A stretch of DNA of 64,000 bases from Roseomonas sp. AR75 (GTDB lineage Bacteria > Pseudomonadota > Alphaproteobacteria > Acetobacterales > Acetobacteraceae). Made by a program: the position numbers and the translations under genes. The notes under the pieces were generated by a model, which saw nothing but the letters and a program-made list of their open reading frames with translations, was not told the origin of the DNA and searched no databases. Below, in pieces: positions 30,551 to 39,250 of the stretch (its first letter is position 1; each line of letters begins with the position of its first letter). The stretch covers positions 620,001-684,000 of the forward strand of contig NZ_STGB01000002.1 of assembly GCF_005222815.1 (NCBI RefSeq), given 5' to 3'.

Positions 30551-31035
30551 ACACCGCCGCTGGCCGGCGCGACCTTCTGGTCGGCGCGCTGGCCATCGGC
30601 GGCGGCCTGATCGTGGTCTGGCTTGCCGCGCAGATCCGCGGCATGCCCGGCCAGCCCTTCAGTCCCGGCTTCGCGCCCTCCATCACCGGCGGCCTTGCCG
30701 CGCTGGTGGGCGCGGCGCTGGTGCTGCGCGCCGCCTTCGGCCATGCGCCCGCGCTCGGCGAGGAGGATGAGGCAGGCGGCCCGCCCTTCCGGCTCGCAGC
30801 GCTGTGGGTGGGCGGCGGCATCATCGCCATAGCCGTGCTGCTCGAAAGCCTGGGATTCGTGCCGCTGCTGGTCGTCTGGCTCACCGGCTTCCTGCTGCTG
30901 ACCGGCGTGCGCCTGTTGCCCGCCCTGGCCTTCGCGATGCCGATGGTGCTGGGCATGGACCTGGCCTTTACGAAGCTGCTCGGCGTGCCGCTGCCGCCCG
31001 GCGACTGGCTGATCGATCTCGGGCTGCTGGGCTGA
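30547..31035 (+). CDS. TctB small membrane subunit of tripartite tricarboxylate transporter
   Basis: A 162-residue membrane protein with four hydrophobic segments, the size and layout of TctB. The TTG at 30547 overlaps the binding-protein stop (TTGA), showing coupling. The C-terminal segment PMVLGMDLAFTKLLGVPLPPG is a common TctB ending. It works with TctA as the membrane part of a sodium- or proton-linked carboxylate importer. Confidence 0.88.
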   Translation: MNTAAGRRDLLVGALAIGGGLIVVWLAAQIRGMPGQPFSPGFAPSITGGLAALVGAALVLRAAFGHAPALGEEDEAGGPPFRLAALWVGGGIIAIAVLLESLGFVPLLVVWLTGFLLLTGVRLLPALAFAMPMVLGMDLAFTKLLGVPLPPGDWLIDLGLLG

Positions 31036-31036
31036 C

Positions 31037-32545
31037 ATGGAGCAGGTCTTAGCCGCAGCCGGCATGTTGGCCGATCCGCAGCTGATCCTGGTGATCGCGG
31101 TCGCCTGTGTCTTTGGCCTCTTCGTCGGCGCCGTGCCGGGGCTGACGGCGACAATGGCCACCGCGCTGATGGTGCCCTTCACTTTCTTCATGGAGCCGCT
31201 GGCTGCCGTCTCCGCCATCGTCGCCTGCACCGCCATGGCGATCACCGCCGGCGACATCCCCGGCTGCCTGATCCGCGTGCCCGGCACCCCCGCTTCCGCC
31301 GCCTATACCGACGAGACCTATGCGATGACTCGCAAGGGCCTGGCGGCGCAGGCGCTGGGTTCCTCGTTGGTGTCCTCGGTCATCGGCGGGCTGTTCGGCG
31401 CGGTGGTGCTGATGGTCGCGGCGCCGCTACTGGCGCGCATCGCGCTGAACTTCTCGGCCTTCGAGTATTTCTGGCTGGCAATGATCGGCCTGTCCTGCGC
31501 GGCCTTCGTCGCCTCCGCCGATCCGCTGCGCGGCATCCTCGCGCTGCTGATCGGGCTGTTCGTCTCGACGATCGGGATGGACGCTGTCAGCGGCGCGCAG
31601 CGCTTCACCTTCGGCAGCACGGCGCTGACCGGCGGGCTCTCCTTCATTCCCGCCATGATCGGCCTGTTCGCGGTGGCGGAGATCCTGCGCGCCCTGCTCT
31701 CCGGTGAAGCGCGCAAGCCCTTCGCGCAGCCGCAGCAGGTGCAGGGCGTGTTCCACGGCATCGGCGGGCTGATGCGGCGCTACTGGAAGAACAACCTGCG
31801 CGGCTCGATCCTCGGCACGGCGATCGGCGCGCTGCCTGGCGCCGGTGGCGACATCGCGGCCTGGATGTCCTACGCCACCGCGCGGAAATTCTCGAAGACG
31901 CCGGAGAAGTTCGGAACCGGCCATCCGGAGGGCGTGATCGAGGCAGGTGCGTCGAACAATGCAGGCCTCTCCGGCGCCTGGATCCCGGCGCTGGTCTTCG
32001 GCATTCCCGGCGACGCCGTCACCGCGATCGCGGTCGGCGTGCTGATCATGCAGGGGCTGAATCCCGGCCCGCAGCTGTTCACGCAACAGGCCGAGACGCT
32101 CTACGCCATCTACATGGTGTTCATCCTGGCGAACCTGCTTCTACTGCCGCTGGGCTGGCTCGCGATCCGACTCGCGCGCCCGATCCTCTCGGTGCCGCGG
32201 ACGCAGCTGATGGCGGCGATCCTGCTGTTCTGCGTGGTCGGCGCCTTCGCCATCAACAACAGCATGCTGGACATCGCGGTGATGCTCGGCTTCGGCGTGC
32301 TCGGCCTGCTGCTGGGCAAGGTCGGCGTTCCGGTGGCACCGGTGATCCTCGGCATGGTGCTCGGCCCGCTCGTCGAACAGAATTTTCTGGCCGCCATGGT
32401 GATTGCCGATGGGCGGTTCATGGGCTTCTTCGAACGGCCGATCGCGGCGGCGCTCGGCGTCGCCGCGATCCTGGTCTGGACCTTGCCGCTGATCTTCGCG
32501 CTGCGCCGGCGCGGCGCGCTCAGAACGTCCGCCGCATCAGGCTGA
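31037..32545 (+). CDS. TctA large membrane subunit of tripartite tricarboxylate transporter
   Basis: A 502-residue protein with about a dozen hydrophobic segments. TctA hallmarks include VGAVPGLTATMATALMVPFT near the start, GDIPGCLIRVPGTPASAAYT, and IGALPGAGGDIAAWMSYATA in the middle, a repeat of the first motif. ATG 31037 lies one base after the TctB stop. Its last 26 bases overlap a convergent SDR gene. Confidence 0.92.
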   Translation: MEQVLAAAGMLADPQLILVIAVACVFGLFVGAVPGLTATMATALMVPFTFFMEPLAAVSAIVACTAMAITAGDIPGCLIRVPGTPASAAYTDETYAMTRKGLAAQALGSSLVSSVIGGLFGAVVLMVAAPLLARIALNFSAFEYFWLAMIGLSCAAFVASADPLRGILALLIGLFVSTIGMDAVSGAQRFTFGSTALTGGLSFIPAMIGLFAVAEILRALLSGEARKPFAQPQQVQGVFHGIGGLMRRYWKNNLRGSILGTAIGALPGAGGDIAAWMSYATARKFSKTPEKFGTGHPEGVIEAGASNNAGLSGAWIPALVFGIPGDAVTAIAVGVLIMQGLNPGPQLFTQQAETLYAIYMVFILANLLLLPLGWLAIRLARPILSVPRTQLMAAILLFCVVGAFAINNSMLDIAVMLGFGVLGLLLGKVGVPVAPVILGMVLGPLVEQNFLAAMVIADGRFMGFFERPIAAALGVAAILVWTLPLIFALRRRGALRTSAASG

Positions 32546-33254
32546 AGCTCTGCCCGGTCGGTCCGGGCGCAGGGCAGGTGGCGAGGAACATCGCCAGCGG
32601 CACCACATCCTCCGGCCGCTTCAGCCACTCGATCGGGTTCGACACCACCGATCCCGTGCGCTGCGGCACGGCGGTCATGCTGGTCTGCACCGGCCCCGGG
32701 ACGAGTTCGTTCACGCTGATGCCGTCGTTGCGCAGCTCATCGGCCAGGATGCGCGTCAGCATCCACAGCGCCGCCTTGGAGCAGGAATAGCCGGCATGGC
32801 CATGCGCGCTGGAATGCCCCATGCCGGAGCCGAGCATCACCATCCGCCCACCGCCGCGCGCGCGCATGTGCGGGATGGCCAGGCGCGCGCAGTGATAGGC
32901 ACCGGTCAGGTTCACCGCGATGGTGCGCTCGAACGCCGCGGGATCGCTCGTCTCGACGGGGCGCTGATCCATGCTCACCCCGGCATTGACCAGCAGCATG
33001 TCGAGCCCGCCGGCTTGGGCGACGGCGCGGTCGTACAGCGCACCAACCCCCGCCGCGTCGGTCACGTCCACCGTCACTGCAAAGGCATTGCCGCCGGCGT
33101 CTGCGATACGCGCCGCGGTCGCCTCGATCTCGGCCTGGCTCCGCGCGGCGCACACCACCGTGGCGCCCGCCTGCGCATAGGCTTCCGCGATCGCCGCGCC
33201 GATGCCGCGCCCCGCACCCGTCACCACCGCCACCTTGCCGGTCAGCGCACCCAT
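32520..33254 (-). CDS. SDR-family dehydrogenase
   Basis: A 244-residue short-chain dehydrogenase with TGAGRGIG, CAARSQ at the cofactor-selecting strand, LVNAG and GYSCSK. ATG 33254 follows GGAGGAACGCGC. The C-terminus is atypical: instead of the usual VDGG end it reads GPTGQSFSLMRRTF. It is transcribed away from the 33-44 kb operon and towards TctA, so its partners are unclear; a hydroxyacid or sugar-acid dehydrogenase role would suit both neighbours. Confidence 0.8.
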   Translation of the reverse strand: MGALTGKVAVVTGAGRGIGAAIAEAYAQAGATVVCAARSQAEIEATAARIADAGGNAFAVTVDVTDAAGVGALYDRAVAQAGGLDMLLVNAGVSMDQRPVETSDPAAFERTIAVNLTGAYHCARLAIPHMRARGGGRMVMLGSGMGHSSAHGHAGYSCSKAALWMLTRILADELRNDGISVNELVPGPVQTSMTAVPQRTGSVVSNPIEWLKRPEDVVPLAMFLATCPAPGPTGQSFSLMRRTF

Positions 33255-33314
33255 GCGCGTTCCTCCGCTTTCCGGTGGCGAGCCTATACGGTGCTCCGCC
33301 GCGGCGCGACTGCC

Positions 33315-33344
33315 TTGACGCGATGTCGCACGCGCCAGTACCGT
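33315..33344 (+). promoter_or_regulatory. Possible sigma-70 promoter of the sugar-acid operon
   Basis: TTGACG (33315-33320) and TACCGT (33339-33344) are separated by 18 bases and lie about 60 bases before the binding-protein ATG at 33407. Spacing is acceptable and both boxes keep most consensus bases. No regulator gene is adjacent on the plus strand. Confidence 0.35.
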
Positions 33345-33406
33345 CCATGTGGAAGACGCCGCGCGACGCCATCCGGCGGATGACGCGTGCGCAATGGGAG
33401 GACACC

Positions 33407-34756
33407 ATGGCTCAGCCACGCAGCGGTCGCCGTCACCTGTTGCTGGGCGCCGGCGCACTCGGCCTCGGCGCCCTCGCCGCGCCGCCGGTGCTCGGCCAAG
33501 CCAAGCCCTTCGCGGGCCAGACGCTGAACGGCGCCGCCTTCCAGAGCACCTTCTTCGAATACCTCCGCGCCTTCTTCCCGGAGTTCGAGGAACGCACCGG
33601 CGCGAAGCTCAACTTCAACACCCAGGCCTTCCCGGTCTACAATCAGCGCACCGATCTCGAGCTCTCCACGCGTGGCAGCGCGCTCGACGTCATCAACGTG
33701 ACCTTCATCTATTCCGGCCGCTGGATCGGCGCGGGCTGGCTGACAAACCTCAGCGAGTTCGTCAACGACCGCAACAAGACGGACCCCGCCTGGGACGCCG
33801 CCGACTTCGTCTCCGGCGCGCAATCCGCCATGCAGGACGCGCAGGGCAACACCTTCGGCTTCGCCTGGGAAGCCGGCGCGATGCTGATGGCGGCGAGCCG
33901 CGCGGACCTGATCGACCAGGCCGGCAAGGCGCTGCCCAAGACCTTCGACGAGCTGATCGCCGTGTGCGACGCGGTGCAGGGCAAGGAGAACATGTCGGCC
34001 TTCGTCGCCGACCAGCTGCATCACTGGAACTGGATCCCCTATCTGATGGGGTATGGCGGCAAGGTGTTCCGCGACCCGCCCGCGAACCTCACGCCGCTGC
34101 TGGGCACGCCGGAAGCCGTGCGCGCCGCCGGCTGGTACGCGAACCTGCTGTCGAAATACGGCCCCTCTGGCGTGCTCTCCTTCAGCGACGACCAGGCGAT
34201 GCGCACGCAGATTGCGGGGCGAGCCAACATCCGCACCCAGGCCATCACCTGGCTGGTGCCGCTGGCCAAGCACGCCGACAGCACCGTGAAGAACACCGTG
34301 CGCTACGCGCTTATGCCGGAAGGCCCGGCGGGCAACTTCCCGGGCTCGAACAGCCACGGCCTTGGCATTCCCATCGGCTCCCGCAAGAAGGAGCTGGCCT
34401 GGGAGTTCATCAAGTGGGCGCTGTCGAAGGAGATGCTGAACCGCATCGTCGAGACGCGCGGCTATCCCAGCGTCTGCCGCCGCAGCGTCATCACCGGCCA
34501 GGCCTTCAAGGAGGCGCTGACGCTGAACGGCCAGGACGTCGCATCGCTCTACCTCCAGGTGCTCGAGCTCGGCGGCAAGTCCGGCTACATGAAGTATCGC
34601 ACCGTGCCGGTCTTCCCGCAGGTGGGCGACACGATCAACCGCGGCATCGCGCGCATCGCCACGCGCCAGCAGGACGCGGAGGCCTCCATGCGTCAGGCGC
34701 AGCAGGACGCGATCCAGGTCCTGCAGCGCGCCGGCGTCACGCTGGACGCGAACTGA
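33407..34756 (+). CDS. ABC transporter sugar-type solute-binding protein
   Basis: A 449-residue binding protein with a twin-arginine-like leader (SGRRHLLLGAGALGLGALAA, cleavage near VLGQ). The mature protein has FPEFEERTGAKLNFNT, LDVINVTFIYSGRW and KKELAWEFIKWALSKE, typical of CUT1 binding proteins. ATG 33407 follows GGGAGGACACC; an earlier in-frame ATG has no signal peptide. It opens the long operon that ends at 43899. The gene order (receptor, two permeases, then enzymes, no ATPase) repeats that of the cluster at 21.8 kb. Confidence 0.9.
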   Translation: MAQPRSGRRHLLLGAGALGLGALAAPPVLGQAKPFAGQTLNGAAFQSTFFEYLRAFFPEFEERTGAKLNFNTQAFPVYNQRTDLELSTRGSALDVINVTFIYSGRWIGAGWLTNLSEFVNDRNKTDPAWDAADFVSGAQSAMQDAQGNTFGFAWEAGAMLMAASRADLIDQAGKALPKTFDELIAVCDAVQGKENMSAFVADQLHHWNWIPYLMGYGGKVFRDPPANLTPLLGTPEAVRAAGWYANLLSKYGPSGVLSFSDDQAMRTQIAGRANIRTQAITWLVPLAKHADSTVKNTVRYALMPEGPAGNFPGSNSHGLGIPIGSRKKELAWEFIKWALSKEMLNRIVETRGYPSVCRRSVITGQAFKEALTLNGQDVASLYLQVLELGGKSGYMKYRTVPVFPQVGDTINRGIARIATRQQDAEASMRQAQQDAIQVLQRAGVTLDAN

Positions 34757-34760
34757 GGCG

Positions 34761-35702
34761 GTGTCCGGCGCCGCACAGGCCCTGGCGGCGCCGCGGGAAC
34801 GCGCGCAGGCGCACGGCGGCGCGACGCGCGCGCGCAACCGCTTCTACGCGCTCTGCGTCGCGCCGTCCTTGGCGGTGCTGGCGGTCATCACCCTGGCGCC
34901 GGCACTATACCTGCTCGTCACCAGCTTCACGCCGCTCGACCTGACGCGGCCCGACACTGCCTGGAACTTCGCGAAGCCTTTCGAGAACTACCGCCAGATG
35001 CCCGCGGATTCCCGCCTGGTGAACTCGCTCTGGGTGCAGGCGAAGCTCTCCTTCTGGACAGTCGCGCTGCAACTGGTGATCGGCTTCGGCTTCGCGCTGC
35101 TGCTGAACATGCGGTCGCGCTTCCTGGAGGCGCTGCGCACCGTCTTCCTGATTCCGATGGTGCTGCCGCCCATCGTCGTCGCGATCATCTGGAAGGTGCT
35201 CTACACGCCGGACATCAGCCCGCTGCACTGGGGCACCACGCTGCTCGGCTTCACCGTGCCGGCGCTGATCACCGATCCCGACTGGGCGCTGACGGCGATC
35301 ATCATCGCCGACACCTGGCAGTGGTTTCCCTTCACGATGCTGATGACGCTCGCCGCCCTGCAGATGATGCCGCAGGAGATGGTGGACGCGGCGAAGGTGG
35401 ATGGCGCCAGCGCCTGGCAGATGACCTGGCACGTGACGCTGCCCTTCCTGAAGGGCGTGCTGCTGGTGGCCGGCCTGTTCCGCCTGATCGACAGCATCAA
35501 GGCCTTCCCGCTGATCTTCATCCTGACCGAGGGCGGGCCCGGCAGCGTGACGGAGGTGACGAACTACTATTCCTTCCTGCAGGCCTTCAACTTCAGCTTC
35601 CTGGGCTATTCCAGCGCCATCACCGTGGTGCTGCTGAGCGTGACGGTGCTGCTGAGCTGGGCCGTGATCCGCGCGGTGGGATGGGGCGAGCATGGCGAGT
35701 AG
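34761..35702 (+). CDS. ABC transporter permease, MalF type
   Basis: A 313-residue permease with a basic N-terminal tail and six hydrophobic segments. EAA loop VDAAKVDGASAWQMTWHV and TEGGPGSVTEVTNYY are present. The start is GTG 34761, four bases after the receptor stop, with GAGG overlapping that stop. It pairs with the following MalG-type permease, whose ATG overlaps its end. Confidence 0.9.
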   Translation: MSGAAQALAAPRERAQAHGGATRARNRFYALCVAPSLAVLAVITLAPALYLLVTSFTPLDLTRPDTAWNFAKPFENYRQMPADSRLVNSLWVQAKLSFWTVALQLVIGFGFALLLNMRSRFLEALRTVFLIPMVLPPIVVAIIWKVLYTPDISPLHWGTTLLGFTVPALITDPDWALTAIIIADTWQWFPFTMLMTLAALQMMPQEMVDAAKVDGASAWQMTWHVTLPFLKGVLLVAGLFRLIDSIKAFPLIFILTEGGPGSVTEVTNYYSFLQAFNFSFLGYSSAITVVLLSVTVLLSWAVIRAVGWGEHGE

Positions 35703-36519
35703 CGCGTTGGCGCGGGAGCGCCGCTTCATCCATGTGCTCGCCGTGGTGCTGGCGCTGCTGACGATGGCGCCTTTCCTGTGGCTGCTGCAGATGTCCTTCA
35801 AGACCAACGCCCAGGTCTTCCAGTTCCCGCCGCCGCTGATCTTCACGCCGACGCTTGAGAACTACGAGGCGCTGTGGACCAGCGGCTTCCGGCAGAGCTT
35901 CCTCAACAGCCTGGTGGTGGCGGCCGGCGCGACCATCGCACCGATGCTGCTCGGCGTGCCCGCGGCCTATGCGCTGTCGCGCTGGCAGGCGCGCATCGCC
36001 GGCACATTCAGCCTGTGGATCCTGGCATCGCGCATGGCGCCGCCCATCGCCTTCACCATCCCTTATTTCCTCGCCTACCGGCACCTGGAACTGCTGGATA
36101 CGCGCACCGGCCTCGTCATCATCTACATGACTTTCAACCTGTCCCTGGTGATCTGGATGATGCGCCCCTTCTTCGACCAGTTGCCGCGCGCGCTGGAGGA
36201 AGCCGCCTGGATCGACGGCGCCACCACAGGGCAAGCCTTCCTGCGCATCATCCTGCCGCTTTCGGCGCCCGGGCTCGCGGCCACCGCGATCCTCTGTTTC
36301 CTCTTCGCCTGGAATGATTTCTTCTTCGCGCTGATCCTGACGCGCACGGAAGCGATGACGGCGCCGGTCGCGGTGGTGAACTTCATGAACTACGAAGGCT
36401 GGGAATGGGGCCGCATCGCCGCCGGCGGCACGATGGTGATGCTGCCGGTGCTGCTGTTCTCGCTGCTCGTGCGCAAATACCTGGTGCACGGGCTGACCGG
36501 CGGCGCCGTGAAGGGCTGA
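35692..36519 (+). CDS. ABC transporter permease, MalG type
   Basis: A 275-residue permease with six hydrophobic segments, EAA loop LEEAAWIDGATTGQAFLRI and the C-terminus LVHGLTGGAVKG. It overlaps the previous gene by 11 bases. No ATPase gene follows, although one is needed for ATP-driven import; the MalK-like protein at 8065-9126 is the only candidate in the window. Confidence 0.9.
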   Translation: MASSALARERRFIHVLAVVLALLTMAPFLWLLQMSFKTNAQVFQFPPPLIFTPTLENYEALWTSGFRQSFLNSLVVAAGATIAPMLLGVPAAYALSRWQARIAGTFSLWILASRMAPPIAFTIPYFLAYRHLELLDTRTGLVIIYMTFNLSLVIWMMRPFFDQLPRALEEAAWIDGATTGQAFLRIILPLSAPGLAATAILCFLFAWNDFFFALILTRTEAMTAPVAVVNFMNYEGWEWGRIAAGGTMVMLPVLLFSLLVRKYLVHGLTGGAVKG

Positions 36520-36521
36520 CG

Positions 36522-37544
36522 ATGGATCCGATTACCCGCCGCCGCATCGGACGTACCGCGCTGGAGGTCACGGCGCTCGGCTTCGGCGCCGCGCCGATCG
36601 GCGGTTTTCGGGCAATGATCCCGGATCGCGACGCCATCGCCATCATCGACACCGCCTGGGATGCGGGCGTCCGCTTCTTCGACACATCGCCCTTTTACGG
36701 CTACGGCCGCAGCGAGCTGCGGATGGGCACCGCGCTCCGTGACCATCCACGCGGTGATTTCGTGCTCTCCACCAAGGTCGGCCGCACGATGCATGTGCGC
36801 CGCCCGGGCGAGGCCGATCCGCCGCGCCTGCGCCAGGGCGGCCTTTCGGATTTCCTGCCGGTCTTCGACTACACCTATGACGGCGTCATGCGTTCCATCG
36901 AGCAGTCGCATCTGCGCCTTGGCCTTGCACGCATCGACATCCTGCTGATCCACGACCTCGACCTGCGCAATGCAGGCGACGCCTTCGAGGAACGCTTCCG
37001 CACGGTGATGGAGGGCGGCTACCGCGCGCTCGACGAGCTGCGCCGCGCCGGCATCATCGGCGCCATCGGCTGCGGCCTGAACGAGACGGAGGCCACGCTG
37101 CGCTTCGTGCGTGCCGGCGACTTCGACTGCATGCTGCTGGCGGGCCGCTACACGCTGCTGGAACAGGGCGCACTGTCCGAGCTGCTGCCGGAATGCGAAC
37201 GGCGCCACTGCTCCATCATCCTGGGCGGCCCCTACAATTCCGGGCTGCTCGCCGGCCCGTTGCAGGAAGGCGCACCCTATGACTACGCGCCCGCGCCGCC
37301 CGAGATCCTTGCGCGCGCACGCCATCTGGAAGCGGTCTGTGCGCGCCACAGCGTGCCGCTGCCGGCCGCCGCGCTGCAATTCCCGCTCGCCCATCCCGCC
37401 GTTGCCAGCGTCATCCCCGGCGCGCTCTCCGTGCAGGAAGTGGCACAGAACGCAGCGTATCTGCGCTTCCCGATCCCGCCCGCGCTCTGGGCGGAACTGC
37501 GTCACGAAGGATTGCTGGATCCCGCCGCGCCCATTCCGGGCTGA
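36522..37544 (+). CDS. Aldo/keto reductase (aldose 1-dehydrogenase type)
   Basis: A 340-residue TIM-barrel oxidoreductase. The catalytic tetrad is visible: Asp54 and Tyr59 (FFDTSPFYGYG), Lys85 (LSTKVG) and His144 (LLIHDLD). The general sequence resembles D-threo-aldose 1-dehydrogenase / L-fucose dehydrogenase, which oxidise aldoses to lactones with NAD(P). It starts two bases after the permease stop and is followed by a TauD-type dioxygenase. In this operon it probably oxidises the imported sugar at C1, giving an aldonate for the altronate-dehydratase-type enzyme downstream (inference). Confidence 0.87.
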   Translation: MDPITRRRIGRTALEVTALGFGAAPIGGFRAMIPDRDAIAIIDTAWDAGVRFFDTSPFYGYGRSELRMGTALRDHPRGDFVLSTKVGRTMHVRRPGEADPPRLRQGGLSDFLPVFDYTYDGVMRSIEQSHLRLGLARIDILLIHDLDLRNAGDAFEERFRTVMEGGYRALDELRRAGIIGAIGCGLNETEATLRFVRAGDFDCMLLAGRYTLLEQGALSELLPECERRHCSIILGGPYNSGLLAGPLQEGAPYDYAPAPPEILARARHLEAVCARHSVPLPAAALQFPLAHPAVASVIPGALSVQEVAQNAAYLRFPIPPALWAELRHEGLLDPAAPIPG

Positions 37545-37557
37545 AGGAGCCGAGGCC

Positions 37558-38403
37558 ATGCGCAACAGCCGCATCGAGGTTGCCCCGATCGCCGGCGCGC
37601 TGGGCGCCGAGATCCTGGGCGTGGATCTCTCCCGACCGCTGGACGACGCCACCTTCGCCGATATCCGCCAGGCCTTCGGCGAGCACAGCGTCATCTTCTT
37701 CCGCGACCAGCAGATCACGCCGGAGCAGCATATCGCCTTCGCGCGCCGCTTCGGCCCGATCAACGTCAACCGCTTCTTCACGCCGGTTGCCGGACATCCC
37801 GAAGTCGCCGAGGTGCGCAAGGAACCCGACCAGAAGAAGAACATCGGCGAGACCTGGCACACCGACCACAGCTACGACGAGATCCCCGCGCTCGGTTCCA
37901 TGCTGATCGCGCGCGAGGTGCCGGACCATGGCGGCGACACCATGTTCGCCTCGATGTACGCCGCCTATGACGCGCTGTCCGACGGCATGAAGCACACGCT
38001 CGCGCCGCTGCGCGCCCTGCATTCCAGCCGCCACATCTTCGGCCACGGCGCCGGCTACCACCACAACGACCTCAAGGGCCGCCTGCACAACCCCGATGCA
38101 GCAACGCAGGACGCGGTGCATCCCGTGGTGATCACGCATCCCGATACGGGGCGGAAGGCGCTCTACGTCAACTCCAACTTCACGGTCGGCATCGAGGGCT
38201 GGACCAGGGAGGAGAGCGAGGCGCTGCTCGGCTTCCTCTACCGTCACGGCGCGCGACCGGAATTCACCTGCCGCTTCCGCTGGCGCAACGGCTCCATGGC
38301 GCTGTGGGACAACCGCAGCACCTGGCATTGCGCAGTCAACGACTATCACGGCCAGCGCCGCCTGATGCACCGCATCACCATCGAGGGTTCCGCGCTGCAT
38401 TGA
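37558..38403 (+). CDS. TauD/TfdA-family Fe(II)/2-oxoglutarate dioxygenase
   Basis: A 281-residue dioxygenase. Iron ligands His101 and Asp103 are in ETWHTDHSYDE and His257 in STWHCAVND; Arg267/268 shortly after (HGQRRLMHR) is placed to bind 2-oxoglutarate. ATG 37558 follows AAGGAGCCGAGGCC. The family hydroxylates sulfonates, aryloxyacids, carnitine precursors and others, often releasing sulfite or an aldehyde. Such an enzyme is unexpected in a plain sugar operon; it may remove a substituent from the imported compound. Confidence 0.9.
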   Translation: MRNSRIEVAPIAGALGAEILGVDLSRPLDDATFADIRQAFGEHSVIFFRDQQITPEQHIAFARRFGPINVNRFFTPVAGHPEVAEVRKEPDQKKNIGETWHTDHSYDEIPALGSMLIAREVPDHGGDTMFASMYAAYDALSDGMKHTLAPLRALHSSRHIFGHGAGYHHNDLKGRLHNPDAATQDAVHPVVITHPDTGRKALYVNSNFTVGIEGWTREESEALLGFLYRHGARPEFTCRFRWRNGSMALWDNRSTWHCAVNDYHGQRRLMHRITIEGSALH

Positions 38404-39248
38404 ACCCGCTCTGCGTCCACCCGCTGGTCTTCATCCCGCGCTGGACGCGCGACGCCGGCCCGCGCGCGATCGAGCGCGCCGCGGTCGCCGGCTTCGACAT
38501 GATGATCGTGCCGGGCCGCGATCCCAGCGAGGTGGACGTGCGGGACATCGTCCGGCGGGCAGAAGCCGCGGGTCTCCTCCTGATCTGCAACACCAACCAT
38601 CCGCCGGAGAGCGATCCCGCCAGCGACGATCCCGCCATCGCCATGCGCGGCGCCGCGCGTCTGCTCGATGCGGTGCGCCTGGCGCGCGACCTTGGCGCGC
38701 GGCAACTCGGTGGCCTGCCGCATGCCGCCTGGGGCAAGGCCGCAGGCCCCGTCACGCCGCGCGGTCGTGCTCACGCTGTGGCGGCGCTGGCCCGCGCCGC
38801 AGACCTCGCCGCGGCCAGCGGCCTGCGCATCACGCTGGAATGCGTCAACCGGTTCGAGAACGCGCTGGTCAACACCGCCGCGGATGGGTTGGCGCTGATC
38901 GCGGAGGTCGGCGCGCCGAACATCCTGCTGCATCTCGACACGCATCACATGCTGATCGAGGAAGCGGACCCGCCACGCGTCGTCGCGGAGGCGGTGCCGC
39001 AACTCGGCTTCCTGGAATTCTCCGAAAGCCATCGCGGGCCCCTCGGCGCGGGCAACGTGGACCTCTCCGCCATCATCGCGGCCGCGCAGGGCTATGACGG
39101 GCCGATCGGCTTCGAGGCCTTCTCCGCCGCCATCCTCGATCCCGCCCTCGCCGCGCATCTCTGCGTCTGGCGCAACACCTACACCGACGCCGACGCCGTG
39201 GCGCGCGATGCCGCGCGCCGCCTCCGCGCCGCCCTTCAGGAGCGCTGA
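38400..39248 (+). CDS. Sugar epimerase of the D-tagatose 3-epimerase / psicose epimerase family
   Basis: A 282-residue xylose-isomerase-like TIM barrel. The four metal ligands of ketose 3-epimerases are recognisable: Glu147 (LECVNRFEN), Asp180 (LHLDTHHM), His211 (SESHRGPLG) and Glu239 (IGFEAFS). NRFENALVNTAADG closely follows the family pattern. The start appears to be TTG 38400 overlapping the dioxygenase stop (TTGA). It probably epimerises a ketose or ketonic intermediate; relatives also act on erythrulose and on 3-keto sugars. Confidence 0.85.
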   Translation: MNPLCVHPLVFIPRWTRDAGPRAIERAAVAGFDMMIVPGRDPSEVDVRDIVRRAEAAGLLLICNTNHPPESDPASDDPAIAMRGAARLLDAVRLARDLGARQLGGLPHAAWGKAAGPVTPRGRAHAVAALARAADLAAASGLRITLECVNRFENALVNTAADGLALIAEVGAPNILLHLDTHHMLIEEADPPRVVAEAVPQLGFLEFSESHRGPLGAGNVDLSAIIAAAQGYDGPIGFEAFSAAILDPALAAHLCVWRNTYTDADAVARDAARRLRAALQER

Positions 39249-39250
39249 CC

